Of a stretch of DNA of 38,973 nt, positions 17,626-26,241 are shown piece by piece. Both the position numbers and the translations under genes were made by a program. The notes under the pieces were generated by a model that saw nothing but the letters and a program-made list of their open reading frames with translations, made no database searches and was not told the origin of the DNA. This DNA is from Candidatus Giovannonibacteria bacterium RIFOXYD1_FULL_48_21 (GTDB taxonomy: Bacteria > Patescibacteriota > Minisyncoccia > JACPKW01 > UBA11713), in contig MFIU01000003.1 in assembly GCA_001778985.1 (NCBI GenBank), positions 1-38,973 of the forward strand, in the 5' to 3' direction. Position 1 is the first letter of the stretch, and each line of letters starts with the position of its first letter.

Positions 17626-17643
17626 GCTTCGATATATCGAAGC
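17626..17643. promoter_or_regulatory. 18-bp palindrome, copy 2, in the promoter of the TrpR-like gene
   Basis: GCTTCGATATATCGAAGC, identical to 17127-17144; overlaps a possible -10 (minus strand TTGATA-N17-GATATA). Confidence 0.75.
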
Positions 17644-17671
17644 GTTACAACCAACTATCAACTATCTAAAA

Positions 17672-18310
17672 TCATGCCAATAAAATTTTCGTGATCGGGC
17701 ATAAGTTATGGGCGTGGGGCCGGGCCGGGCAGAATTTGCGGCCATAGTCAATCGCCATATAGGTGAATTTAAACCAGTCTTTTTTGGGAATTAGCCGCAT
17801 CAAATCTCGCTCAATTTTCACCGGGTCGTTTTCGTCCGTAAGCCCCCAGGCGCGCGAAAGCCGTCTGACATGCGTGTCCACCGCTATCCCCTCCACAATG
17901 CCGTAAGCGTTTCCAAGAACGATATTCGCGGTTTTTCTGGCAACGCCAGGTAAAGTCAAAATCTCTTCCATTGTTTTTGGAATTTTCCCGCCGAATTTTT
18001 CTTTGATAATTCGAGCTGAAGTTAAAATATTTTTGGCTTTCGCCCGGTAAAATCCGGTTGGCCGGATATCTTTTTCAAACTCGCGAATGTCCGCCTTCAC
18101 GTAATCTTCAAGTCTTTTATATTTCTTAAAAAGCTTTTCGGTAACTTCGTTCACTTTTTTGTCAGTGCACTGCGCCGACAGAATCACTGCTGCCAAAAGC
18201 TCCCAGTTCGAGGAATAATTCAAAACAATTTTGGCGTGCGGAAAAAGCTTTTTGAGCTCGGCTACGATCTTTCTTGCGACTCTCTGTCTTTTTCTTAACT
18301 CTTCAGTCAT
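17672..18310 (-). CDS. nth: Endonuclease III
   Basis: ILSAQCTDKKVN, LPGVARKTANIVLGNAYG, VDTHVRRLSRAWGL. Confidence 0.9.
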   Translation of the reverse strand: MTEELRKRQRVARKIVAELKKLFPHAKIVLNYSSNWELLAAVILSAQCTDKKVNEVTEKLFKKYKRLEDYVKADIREFEKDIRPTGFYRAKAKNILTSARIIKEKFGGKIPKTMEEILTLPGVARKTANIVLGNAYGIVEGIAVDTHVRRLSRAWGLTDENDPVKIERDLMRLIPKKDWFKFTYMAIDYGRKFCPARPHAHNLCPITKILLA

Positions 18311-18320
18311 CTTTCGATTC

Positions 18321-18752
18321 TCAATCCCCTTTAATAATGCGTTTGGAATCTTCTTCAAAGTGGGTTGTCGAAAATTCAAATAAGTTTGAATCTTCCAGGG
18401 CTATCATCTGGTGCCGCAATCCCTTCGGTATTTCGAGGCAATCGCTGGGATTTAAAATATATGATTTTATTTCTGATCCATTTAAATCGTCTTCCCATCC
18501 AACCCGTATCTCCATTTTGCCCGAGAATAAATAAAATGTCTCGCGCTTTTTTTCATGATAATGAAAGCTGCAACGTTTGCCTTTTTTGAAGAATAAAAGT
18601 TTTCCGCAATATTCCTCATTATTACTGACCCAATCCTCGTGTCCCCATCCTTTTGGATGGTGTTGGGGCTTGTATGGCGCTGGTATTTGGCGTTTGCTCA
18701 TACTCAATCCGTTGAACACCCGGTGTTTAACATTATTATTCCAACTTGCCAA
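18321..18752 (-). CDS. Cupin-domain protein
   Basis: KRCSFHYHEKKRETFYLFSGKMEIRVG...PKGLRHQMIAL. Confidence 0.75.
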   Translation of the reverse strand: MASWNNNVKHRVFNGLSMSKRQIPAPYKPQHHPKGWGHEDWVSNNEEYCGKLLFFKKGKRCSFHYHEKKRETFYLFSGKMEIRVGWEDDLNGSEIKSYILNPSDCLEIPKGLRHQMIALEDSNLFEFSTTHFEEDSKRIIKGD

Positions 18753-19449
18753 TATAAGCCACCATTGCTCGAATTTCGGCGGGTTTATCTCTTCGATAAG
18801 AAAAATATCTATCTTTTAAACAATATGTGCACTCGCCGGAGTTTTCTACCTTTTCTTTAGGAACCCCAAAAGCCGCAATCTGCTTTTGAATAATGGCGCT
18901 CAGGTCAACAAATGTTTTCCCATCACGTTCGATTATTTCATCATGCCTGCCAAATTCTTTTAAAGCATCTTCTTTCACTTCAAAATGGCAAACTTGTATT
19001 CCTGGGCCAATTCCAATTAATAAATTACTAGCAGTAGCTCCCAATTTACTTAAAATTTCCAAAGCTTTTGAGGTTATATTTTTTGTTACACCTCTCCACC
19101 CTGCGTGCACTAATCCAATAATTCTTATTTCGGGATCAAAAAAATAGATTGGGAAACAATCAGCTACCGTTATGGCCAAAAATAAATTAGGAAATTTTGT
19201 TAAAAGCCCGTCCGTTTTAGGTATAACGATACCCCCGTTATTATAGTCAACCACGGAAACATTTATGCCGTGAATCAAGTCCGCACTTACAACCTTCTCG
19301 TATGGAACACCTAGCTTCTTAAAATGATTATTTCGTCCTATTGGCTCGGCCCCATTCAATATCTGCTTCCCCAGCTCCATCGCCCCATCGGATTTTTCTG
19401 AAATTCCATATCGAAGTCTGGGATATTTTTCGAAAATAGAAAATTTCAT
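18736..19449 (-). CDS. YfiH/polyphenol oxidase-laccase domain protein
   Basis: ADCFPIYFFDPEIRIIGLVHAGWRGV; ECTYCLKDRYFSYRRD. Confidence 0.88.
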   Translation of the reverse strand: MKFSIFEKYPRLRYGISEKSDGAMELGKQILNGAEPIGRNNHFKKLGVPYEKVVSADLIHGINVSVVDYNNGGIVIPKTDGLLTKFPNLFLAITVADCFPIYFFDPEIRIIGLVHAGWRGVTKNITSKALEILSKLGATASNLLIGIGPGIQVCHFEVKEDALKEFGRHDEIIERDGKTFVDLSAIIQKQIAAFGVPKEKVENSGECTYCLKDRYFSYRRDKPAEIRAMVAYIGKLE

Positions 19450-20363
19450 CCCAAATATTGCACTTCTTCTTCTAATTCGACGCCAAATTTTTTCATGACC
19501 CTGTCCTTCAAAATAATGGCGAGCTTTTTGATGTCCTGCGCCTTGCCGCCGCCGGAATTATAAAATAAATTCGCGTGATGTTTTGCAATCTTAATCCCGC
19601 CCTTCGAAAGGCCCTTGGCGCCGACCACCTCCAGAAGATACCCGGCTGAAACTTTTCCGTACATAACTTTATCCGGCGGTATCTTTTTTTGCGCTGATTT
19701 AGGAAGATTTTTAAAGATTATATTTTTGAAAAAACTCCCCGGACAAAGAAGCGAAGGCCGGTATTTTTTTTCGCGAAGTTTTATAATCTCCCGCGAAATT
19801 CTTGAAAGCTCTTTGGGTTTGCCTTTTTTGAAAGAAAACTCCGCCTCAACTATTGCCCAATTTTTATGCTTTTTAAAAATGCTGTCGCGATAGAAAAACC
19901 TGCAGGCGCGGCGCGAAAGCCAGCGAAAATTTCTCCCATCAAAAATCCGAACTCGGCGTAAATTCTCGCAAATTTCCTGACCGTAGGCGCCGGCGTTGCC
20001 GTAAATCGCTCCAGCGATTGTTCCGGGGATTCCCGCCATCCGTTCCACCCCTCCCAGTCCGAGCCGGTTTATTTTTCTGATAAAGGCTAAGAGCTCATTC
20101 CCCGCCCCCGCGAGAACTTTGCTTCTATCGCGAGAAAATTTTCGAATGTTCGCTTTAATTATAAGGCCCGGAAACCCTTTATCGGAAACAACGAGGTTCG
20201 AACCCGAACCCAGAATATACCACGGGACTTTTTTCTCTCTGGCCCGCCGAAGCGCCTCCAAAAGTTCTTTCTCGCTTTTCGCCTCGCAAAAAAATCTGGC
20301 TGGCCCGCCGATCCCCAAAGTGGTCAAATCTTTCAACGGCTTACTTTTTTGAATACGCGTCAA
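19446..20363 (-). CDS. murB: UDP-N-acetylmuramate dehydrogenase
   Basis: TTLGIGGPARFF, LGSGSNLVVSDKGF, GIPGTIAGAIYGNAGAYGQEI. Confidence 0.93.
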   Translation of the reverse strand: MTRIQKSKPLKDLTTLGIGGPARFFCEAKSEKELLEALRRAREKKVPWYILGSGSNLVVSDKGFPGLIIKANIRKFSRDRSKVLAGAGNELLAFIRKINRLGLGGVERMAGIPGTIAGAIYGNAGAYGQEICENLRRVRIFDGRNFRWLSRRACRFFYRDSIFKKHKNWAIVEAEFSFKKGKPKELSRISREIIKLREKKYRPSLLCPGSFFKNIIFKNLPKSAQKKIPPDKVMYGKVSAGYLLEVVGAKGLSKGGIKIAKHHANLFYNSGGGKAQDIKKLAIILKDRVMKKFGVELEEEVQYLG

Positions 20364-20382
20364 TAGTGTTTATTATAGAATT

Positions 20383-20940
20383 ATGCTCCTTGGAAGGATA
20401 GCAATAGCCCTCCTTATCCTTTTTGAACTCCTAAACCTAGCGGGTATTTTGAAATTCACTCTGGATTTTTCGTGGCTCGGGCTTTTGGTAACTTCGGTCG
20501 GAAGTTTAATCGTCATCGAAGCCCTCGCCTTATCTCCCCTGCCTTATTTTTTGGCGGCGATCGGACTCTGGCTCGACGCCCTCGGCGACGTGGCGCATCT
20601 TTACGGAAGATTCGATTGGTATGACCAGTTCATGCATCTGGCGGGCGGCGGAATCGTGATGGCGGCTTCTCTCTCGCTTCTCAAAAAGCACGGACAGAAA
20701 TACGCTCTGCCGCTGATTCTGACAATCTTTTTGGCGCTGGGCTTTGTGGCGCTCTTCGGAGATTTTTACGAAATCGAAGAATATCTCGAAGACCGGCTTT
20801 ACCACGGCCGCCAAGTCCGCTTGGGTGGCGGCCCGGACACCGCCGATGATTTACTTTTTAATCTCGTCGGAGGAGTGGCGGTGGGGTTAGTCTATCTTTT
20901 TTCAAAAAAAATTTGGAGCCGGCGGTCAGATTCGAACTGA
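20383..20940 (+). CDS. Membrane protein, DUF2238-like
   Basis: YDQFMHLAGGGIVM; GDFYEIEEYLED...DTADDLLFNLVGG. Confidence 0.6.
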   Translation: MLLGRIAIALLILFELLNLAGILKFTLDFSWLGLLVTSVGSLIVIEALALSPLPYFLAAIGLWLDALGDVAHLYGRFDWYDQFMHLAGGGIVMAASLSLLKKHGQKYALPLILTIFLALGFVALFGDFYEIEEYLEDRLYHGRQVRLGGGPDTADDLLFNLVGGVAVGLVYLFSKKIWSRRSDSN

Positions 20941-20951
20941 CGACCTGTTTA
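20914..20951 (-). pseudogene. 3' half of an interrupted tRNA-Thr-like gene (CCA encoded)
   Basis: Minus strand TAAACAGGTCGTCAGTTCGAATCTGACCGCCGGCTCCA: T-arm GTCAG-TTCGAAT-CTGAC and 3' acceptor. Confidence 0.7.
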
Positions 20952-20969
20952 CCCCGTTAGAAATGTCGA
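20952..20969. repeat. Inverted-repeat arm (left) flanking the inner tRNA
   Basis: CCCCGTTAGAAATGTCGA; 17/18 match to the reverse complement of 21039-21056. Confidence 0.85.
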
Positions 20970-20971
20970 TG

Positions 20972-21043
20972 AGCCGACGGAGGGATTCGAACCCACGACC
21001 TACGGTTTACAAAACCGTTGCTCTACCACTGAGCTACGTCGGC
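20972..21043 (-). tRNA. tRNA-Thr(UGU), intact, nested
   Basis: Acceptor GCCGACG/CGTCGGC, anticodon arm ACGGT-TTTGTAA-ACCGT, T-loop TTCGAAT; CCA not encoded. Confidence 0.93.
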
Positions 21044-21056
21044 ATTTCTAACGGGG
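21039..21056. repeat. Inverted-repeat arm (right) flanking the inner tRNA
   Basis: TCGGCATTTCTAACGGGG. Confidence 0.85.
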
Positions 21057-21060
21057 CGGG

Positions 21061-21095
21061 CAAAACAACTGCTCTAGCCACTGAGCTATCCTGGC
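21061..21095 (-). pseudogene. 5' half of an interrupted tRNA-Thr-like gene
   Basis: Minus strand GCCAGGATAGCTCAGTGGCTAGAGCAGTTGTTTTG: acceptor-like start, D-arm, 5' anticodon stem and start of loop. Confidence 0.7.
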
Positions 21096-21500
21096 CTACC
21101 CTGGTTTATCTTTTGTCCCGTTTTTTCCGTTCTTTTTCGCTCCGTTTAGATTCTGCCAGTACTCGGACTTCTCGCCAACATCCAGATTTATATGCCGGCC
21201 CCGGATGTTATCCGCGAGCCATTTGAGGCGCGTTTCCAATTTCAAAACCAAAACGCGCACTTTAGTGACAAGCTTTTCCAAACCCCGCCAGAAAGCCGGC
21301 AGAATCACCTCGTAAAATTTCGTCTCCGCCGGATTATACCAGCGCTCTTTAAGCTCCCGGCGCACCGAAGACGAAGCCGACAATCTTTCCTGAAGCTGGA
21401 TGGCCGGCATTTTTTTTACCTCCCTGAAATATTTTCCGAAAAGAAAAACGGCTCCGGCGGCGGAAAAAACCAACAGCGCTAAATAGAAAATAAATGCCAT
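21096..21500 (-). CDS. Hypothetical membrane-anchored coiled-coil protein
   Basis: 134-aa ORF with N-terminal TM; stop abuts the interrupted tRNA. Confidence 0.6.
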   Translation of the reverse strand: MAFIFYLALLVFSAAGAVFLFGKYFREVKKMPAIQLQERLSASSSVRRELKERWYNPAETKFYEVILPAFWRGLEKLVTKVRVLVLKLETRLKWLADNIRGRHINLDVGEKSEYWQNLNGAKKNGKNGTKDKPG

Positions 21501-21501
21501 A

Positions 21502-21954
21502 TTATAATTCTAGTCTGGCGAAACGGGAAACCTCAATATTCTCCCCGAATTTACCGATGGCTTCTTTTAAAAAATCAGATACCTTGACGGCAGGATTCCG
21601 AATATAGTCCGTTTTCAGAAGTTCGGCAACGTCCGCCGGGTCCGAAGCCGCAATCTGCATCGCGATCTCCCGGCCGAAGTTTTGAAACTCCGGGTTTTTG
21701 GCTACAAAATCCGTCTCCGTTCGAAGCTCCACCAAAACTCCGATTTTTCCTCCGTGAACGTAGCTCTGGATGATGCCGGCCTTGGTCTGGCGTTGAGCTT
21801 TCTTGGAGGCCATCTCATTAGCCTCCCCTTTCAGAAGTTCCAGGGCGCGCTCCATGTCGCCTCCCGCCTCTTCCAAAACTTTTTTCACCGCCATTACCGA
21901 AACCCCGGTTCTGGAACGAAGTTCTTGAATTGCCTCTTTCGAAATTCTAACCAT
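21502..21954 (-). CDS. tsf: Elongation factor Ts (short form)
   Basis: LRSRTGVSVMAVKKVLEEAGGDMERALELL; ETDFVAKNPEF. Confidence 0.92.
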   Translation of the reverse strand: MVRISKEAIQELRSRTGVSVMAVKKVLEEAGGDMERALELLKGEANEMASKKAQRQTKAGIIQSYVHGGKIGVLVELRTETDFVAKNPEFQNFGREIAMQIAASDPADVAELLKTDYIRNPAVKVSDFLKEAIGKFGENIEVSRFARLEL

Positions 21955-22678
21955 TATTTTCAGGCGCCGAGCTTGCCGCCCCCTCCCGATAAGCCTTGGC
22001 TAAACGCTCCAGCAGATACACTAAACTTGAAGACGCGGAATCATTGGCCGGAATGGGATAGGCCACGCCGCTGGGGTCGTTATCCGAAGAAAGCACCGCC
22101 ACGATGGGCAGGTTAACTCGTCTCGCTTCAGAGAAGGCGGTTTTCTCCTCCCGAGGGTCGACGATAACGATCGCCTCCGGGCCGTTCTTAAGATTTTCAA
22201 TGCCGGAAAATTTCTCCGCCAAACTCCCAATCTCCCGGCTGATTGTCAAGCGTTCCTTCTTGGTGTATTTCTCAAGCTCTCCCGACTCCCGCTTTTTCTT
22301 CAGGTCCTCAAAATATTTCAGGCGTTCGCGAATCAGCTTAAAATTGGTAAGAGTGCCGCCGATCCAGCGTCTAGCCACGTAATTTTGGCCGAGCTCCCGC
22401 CCTATTTTCTCGATAACCGCGCGGGCCGAGGGTTTGGTCCCCACCCACAAAACGCTCTTTCGCGCCTGGCCCGCTTTCCTTAAAAAGTCCTCGGCTCGGC
22501 CCAGCGCTTCACTGGTTTTCTCCAAATCGAAAATTTCCACGTTGTTTTTAATGCCCTGGATAAAAGACGACATCTTGGGGTGCCGGCGCGAAGGCGAATA
22601 AGCAAAGTGCGCTCCGGCCTGGAACATGTTTTCCAGCTCTTTATCAGCCCCTATTACTTCAGCCTCGGCCTCTGCCAT
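21947..22678 (-). CDS. rpsB: 30S ribosomal protein S2
   Basis: MFQAGAHFAYSPSRRHPKM; RWIGGTLTNFKLI; VDPREEKTAFSEARRVNLPIVAV. Confidence 0.95.
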   Translation of the reverse strand: MAEAEAEVIGADKELENMFQAGAHFAYSPSRRHPKMSSFIQGIKNNVEIFDLEKTSEALGRAEDFLRKAGQARKSVLWVGTKPSARAVIEKIGRELGQNYVARRWIGGTLTNFKLIRERLKYFEDLKKKRESGELEKYTKKERLTISREIGSLAEKFSGIENLKNGPEAIVIVDPREEKTAFSEARRVNLPIVAVLSSDNDPSGVAYPIPANDSASSSLVYLLERLAKAYREGAASSAPENNG

Positions 22679-22754
22679 ATGCGAACCAGTTTAATACCAA
22701 ACCGGTCAGGAAGCAACCCTTTTCTTTTCCGAGGATCTCTGCTACGATAGAGCG

Positions 22755-22964
22755 ATGAAATCAGAGATTCATCCCAAATATTTCCCGCAAGCGAAAATTA
22801 AATGCGCCTGCGGCAATATTATCGCTGTGGGAGCAAGCAAAGAAAAAATGGAAGTGGAGATTTGTTCCAAATGTCATCCCTTTTACACGGGCAAGGGAAG
22901 ATTGATTGACGCCGCCGGCCGGGTGGAGCGCTTCCGGGCTAGGGCCAGCAAAAAAAGAAAATAA
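22755..22964 (+). CDS. rpmE: 50S ribosomal protein L31
   Basis: [21 protein letters not shown]...[26 protein letters not shown]. Confidence 0.93.
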   Translation: MKSEIHPKYFPQAKIKCACGNIIAVGASKEKMEVEICSKCHPFYTGKGRLIDAAGRVERFRARASKKRK

Positions 22965-23656
22965 TGGAGACGATTATTCTTGAAATTAGGGCTGGGGCCG
23001 GAGGCCACGAAGCTTCCATCTTCGCCGCCCAACTTTTTCGCATGTACAAAAATTATGCCGCCAAACAAGGCTGGCCTTTTGGTATTGCCAGCGAATTGGT
23101 GGCGGAGATTCGGGGCGAAAGAGTTTACGTAAAATTAAAACAGGAATCCGGCGTGCATCGGGTCCAGCGCGTCCCCAAGACGGAAAAAACCGGCCGCATC
23201 CATACCTCGACCGCCTCGGTCGCGATTCTGCCGGAAGCCAAAGAAAAAGACATTGAGGTGAAAGAATCTGATTTGGAAATTACTTTCTCCCGCGCCGGGG
23301 GGCCGGGAGGACAGAACGTCAACAAGGTGGAAACGGCGGTTCGGATTCTCCACAAGCCGACCGGCCTCGTGGTCTCCTCTCGAGAAGAAAGAAGCCAGCA
23401 GAAAAACCGCGAAAGGGCACTGCGCATCCTCCGCGCCAAACTGCTTGACGAGAAAAGGCTCAAAGAAGCCCAGGCGCTCGCGAAAGAGAGACGGGAACAA
23501 ATTGGAACAGCTGACCGCTCCGAAAAAATCCGCACCTATAATTTCCTGCAGGACCGCCTTACCGACCATCGAATTAAAAAATCCTGGCACAATATAGAAA
23601 AAATCCTCGACGGCGATCTCGGTCCGATTGTAAAAGCGTTTGCGAGAACTAGTTAG
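22964..23656 (+). CDS. prfA: Peptide chain release factor 1, lacking N-terminal domain
   Basis: [83 protein letters not shown] coupling with rpmE. Confidence 0.88.
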   Translation: METIILEIRAGAGGHEASIFAAQLFRMYKNYAAKQGWPFGIASELVAEIRGERVYVKLKQESGVHRVQRVPKTEKTGRIHTSTASVAILPEAKEKDIEVKESDLEITFSRAGGPGGQNVNKVETAVRILHKPTGLVVSSREERSQQKNRERALRILRAKLLDEKRLKEAQALAKERREQIGTADRSEKIRTYNFLQDRLTDHRIKKSWHNIEKILDGDLGPIVKAFARTS

Positions 23657-24200
23657 GATACTCGATAACAATATACTCACCGCGCCCAAGGGGCGGTTTT
23701 TTCAGATAGGCCAGGAGGGTGCCGAGGCCGGTACCGTGGCCAACTAGAAGCATGGGCTCCGGGCCGCCTTCAATATAAAGTTCGTCTAAAAGCGAAAGGT
23801 GGCGCCGCAGAACCCGGTCTCTCGACTCTCCGCCGAAAGGCTCAAAATCATATTCAATAAAAGAACCGTGCCACATACCATCGATATCAATTCGCCTCGG
23901 CAGATAAAGTTTTGAAACTTCTTCGCGATTTTTTCCCTCGAGGCTACCGAAATCGCATTCGCGGAGTCTCGCCTCAAGTTTTATTTCCAGTTCTAAATGG
24001 CCCGCGAGGAGAGAGGAAGTTTCCTGGGCGCGCTTCAAATCCGAGCTGACGATTCCAGTGATATTCCGGCCTTTTAATTTTTCGGTAAGCTCCTCGGCCT
24101 CCAGCCAGCCTTTTTCATTGAGTCCGATATCACTCCGGCCCTGCAGGCGTCCTTCCCGGTTCCAATCAGTTTCGCAATGCCGCGCCAAGACAAATTTCAT
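23649..24200 (-). CDS. Histidine phosphatase (phosphoglycerate mutase-like)
   Basis: [36 protein letters not shown]. Confidence 0.88.
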   Translation of the reverse strand: MKFVLARHCETDWNREGRLQGRSDIGLNEKGWLEAEELTEKLKGRNITGIVSSDLKRAQETSSLLAGHLELEIKLEARLRECDFGSLEGKNREEVSKLYLPRRIDIDGMWHGSFIEYDFEPFGGESRDRVLRRHLSLLDELYIEGGPEPMLLVGHGTGLGTLLAYLKKPPLGRGEYIVIEYPN

Positions 24201-24205
24201 ACCGC

Positions 24206-25510
24206 TTATCTTTGCGCGACTCCCGCCAGGATGTCGATCTGCTCCTGATATTTCTGGGCGAGCGCCATCACGTCGTCTCCGTAAAAACGGTAAGCCGGTT
24301 TTCGCCAGTTGGAGCCTGCCAAATATTTCAAAGCCGCGGTGTGTTCCGCCTGATAGGTTCTGGCTCCGGCTCCGTTGTCGCGCAAAAGAAGCGAGGAGGC
24401 GACGAAAGCGTCTTTTGGGTTCCAGGGATTGGCGGGCCGATTACCGGTGATTTCACTAACCTTATCTTCATATAAAAGCCAAGTTGTGGGAATAAACTGC
24501 GCCGGACCCATCGCGCCTCCGCAGTAGCCGTACCAAGCTTTTTTGGAGACTGGCATTAAATCCGGATTCAGGCCCAAGCGCGAAGTGATATCGACGAAGG
24601 CTTCACGCTGTTTGGCGCAGCGAGAATGAGAAAGGTCAATCGTCCAGTTCCCCGTGCCCACATTCGCGCCCAGATTTGATTCCTCGGCAATGACCCCCAA
24701 AAGAAAAGCAGGGCGAACGCCGGCGGCCTTCTCGGCCGCAATCGCGTATTCAAGCGCCCGCTCGAAAGGAATGGCCGGAGAACCGACCAGCAAAAAAAGC
24801 TGGGAGCGAATCGTGGCCGCGCTTTTAGCCCGTTCTCCTAAAATTTTCTGGTAAGCCTTCTCTTGCCCGCGGGTCGCCTGCAAAATTTTCTTCTTTTCCG
24901 CCTCGCGCTCCTCAATGCGCTTCTTCTCGAGCTCCTGCAGTCCCTTGAGCTGAACCTCCTCGGCCTTGCGGTCCTCCAAGTCATCGCGCTCCTTTCCGGC
25001 CAGGTCCCGGTCAGAGCGAATTTCACCGAAAGAAAGCTGCAGCGCTTCCTGGATGATGTTGAAGGAATCCGCTTGGACGAAAAATTCTGAAAGATTATTA
25101 TAGCCCAAAAGTATTTCCACCAGCGAGGATTGGTCAAACTCATGGAGCTTTCTTAAAAGCTCGGCCAGCGAAGCTTTCTCCCGCCGAATCTTTTCCTCCA
25201 GCGCAGAAATAGTTTCTGTTTTTTCGGAGATTTGCCCCGCCAGACGCGAAATGGCAAGGGTGCGCGCTTTTATTTCCAGCTTGGCTTTATTTATTTGGGC
25301 GTCCAGAATGGCGATATCGCGCTCCAAACTTTGAGCTTCATTTTGTTTAGATTGAATCAGACCGCGATAATCTTCAATTTCTTTTTCCAGCGCGGCGAGA
25401 TCCGCCTCCAGCTGGGCGCGCCTTTCTAGAACTGCCGACGGGGCCGGAGTTTGGGCAGAAAGATACAAAAAAGGCAAAAACAATAAGCTCGCCAGCAAAA
25501 AAAACCGCAT
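24206..25510 (-). CDS. Lytic murein transglycosylase-like protein with N-terminal coiled coil
   Basis: Signal peptide; long coiled coil; GVIAEESNLGANVG...YCGGAMGPAQFIPTTW...NPWNPKDAFVASSLLL. Confidence 0.85.
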   Translation of the reverse strand: MRFFLLASLLFLPFLYLSAQTPAPSAVLERRAQLEADLAALEKEIEDYRGLIQSKQNEAQSLERDIAILDAQINKAKLEIKARTLAISRLAGQISEKTETISALEEKIRREKASLAELLRKLHEFDQSSLVEILLGYNNLSEFFVQADSFNIIQEALQLSFGEIRSDRDLAGKERDDLEDRKAEEVQLKGLQELEKKRIEEREAEKKKILQATRGQEKAYQKILGERAKSAATIRSQLFLLVGSPAIPFERALEYAIAAEKAAGVRPAFLLGVIAEESNLGANVGTGNWTIDLSHSRCAKQREAFVDITSRLGLNPDLMPVSKKAWYGYCGGAMGPAQFIPTTWLLYEDKVSEITGNRPANPWNPKDAFVASSLLLRDNGAGARTYQAEHTAALKYLAGSNWRKPAYRFYGDDVMALAQKYQEQIDILAGVAQR

Positions 25511-25525
25511 ATCCCTATTATACTA

Positions 25526-26236
25526 CTATTTCTTCCCCTCCTTTTTTTCTTCCTTGCCCTCCGAAGTCCCGCCTGCAGGACGAGCAGGTTCAGCGGAAGG
25601 GGGCTCTTCAGCCTTTTTCTTGCTGACGACTTCTATAGTTTCAAGAGCGGGGACGGCTTGGGCTTCTTCGGCTTTAAGTTCTTCTTCGCTCTTCGGAGCC
25701 TCCACTAAAACCAAAATTTCATCCAAGGGAGCGTGAATCTTCACGCCCCGAGGCAGTTTCAAATCCTTCGCCGCGAGCCGAGCGCCCAAATTTTGAAGTC
25801 CGGAAATATCCACCCTAATTTCATGAGGCAGATCTCGGGGCAGAGCTTCCACCTCCAACTCGTGCGCCACTTTCACAAGAATTCCTCCCAAATTTTTAAC
25901 AGCCAGCGGTTCTCCCTCGAAAACCAGCTGAACCTTAGCGCGAATGGGCTTATCCAAGCGCACCTGTAAAAAATCAACATGAAGGGGCCTGTCCTCAACC
26001 GGGTCAAAAGCCACCTCGTGAATCAAAACGTTCTTGCGCTCCGCTCCCACCTCTAATTCCACCAGGCTCGATTCCCCGGCCTGGCGAAAAACTTTTTCAA
26101 AATCCTTCTCGGGGATTTGAAGCAAAATTCCTTTTTCTCCGGCGCCGCAAACCACAGCCGGAATTTTCCCGCGCTTTCTCAGATTTTGGACTTTTTTACC
26201 CGTTATTTCGCGTTTTTCAGCTTTAAGAATTGGCAT
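25526..26236 (-). CDS. rplY: 50S ribosomal protein bL25 (CTC form)
   Basis: LKAEKREITGKKVQNLRKRGKIPAVVCG; HVDFLQVRLDKPIRAKVQLVFEGE. Confidence 0.9.
   Translation of the reverse strand: MPILKAEKREITGKKVQNLRKRGKIPAVVCGAGEKGILLQIPEKDFEKVFRQAGESSLVELEVGAERKNVLIHEVAFDPVEDRPLHVDFLQVRLDKPIRAKVQLVFEGEPLAVKNLGGILVKVAHELEVEALPRDLPHEIRVDISGLQNLGARLAAKDLKLPRGVKIHAPLDEILVLVEAPKSEEELKAEEAQAVPALETIEVVSKKKAEEPPSAEPARPAGGTSEGKEEKKEGKK
25568..25590 (-). repeat. In-frame palindrome-type element, copy A, in bL25
   Basis: CCCGCCTGCAGGACGAGCAGGTT; encodes PARPAGG; 21/23 identical to 36351-36373. Confidence 0.8.
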
Positions 26237-26241
26237 GGGGA

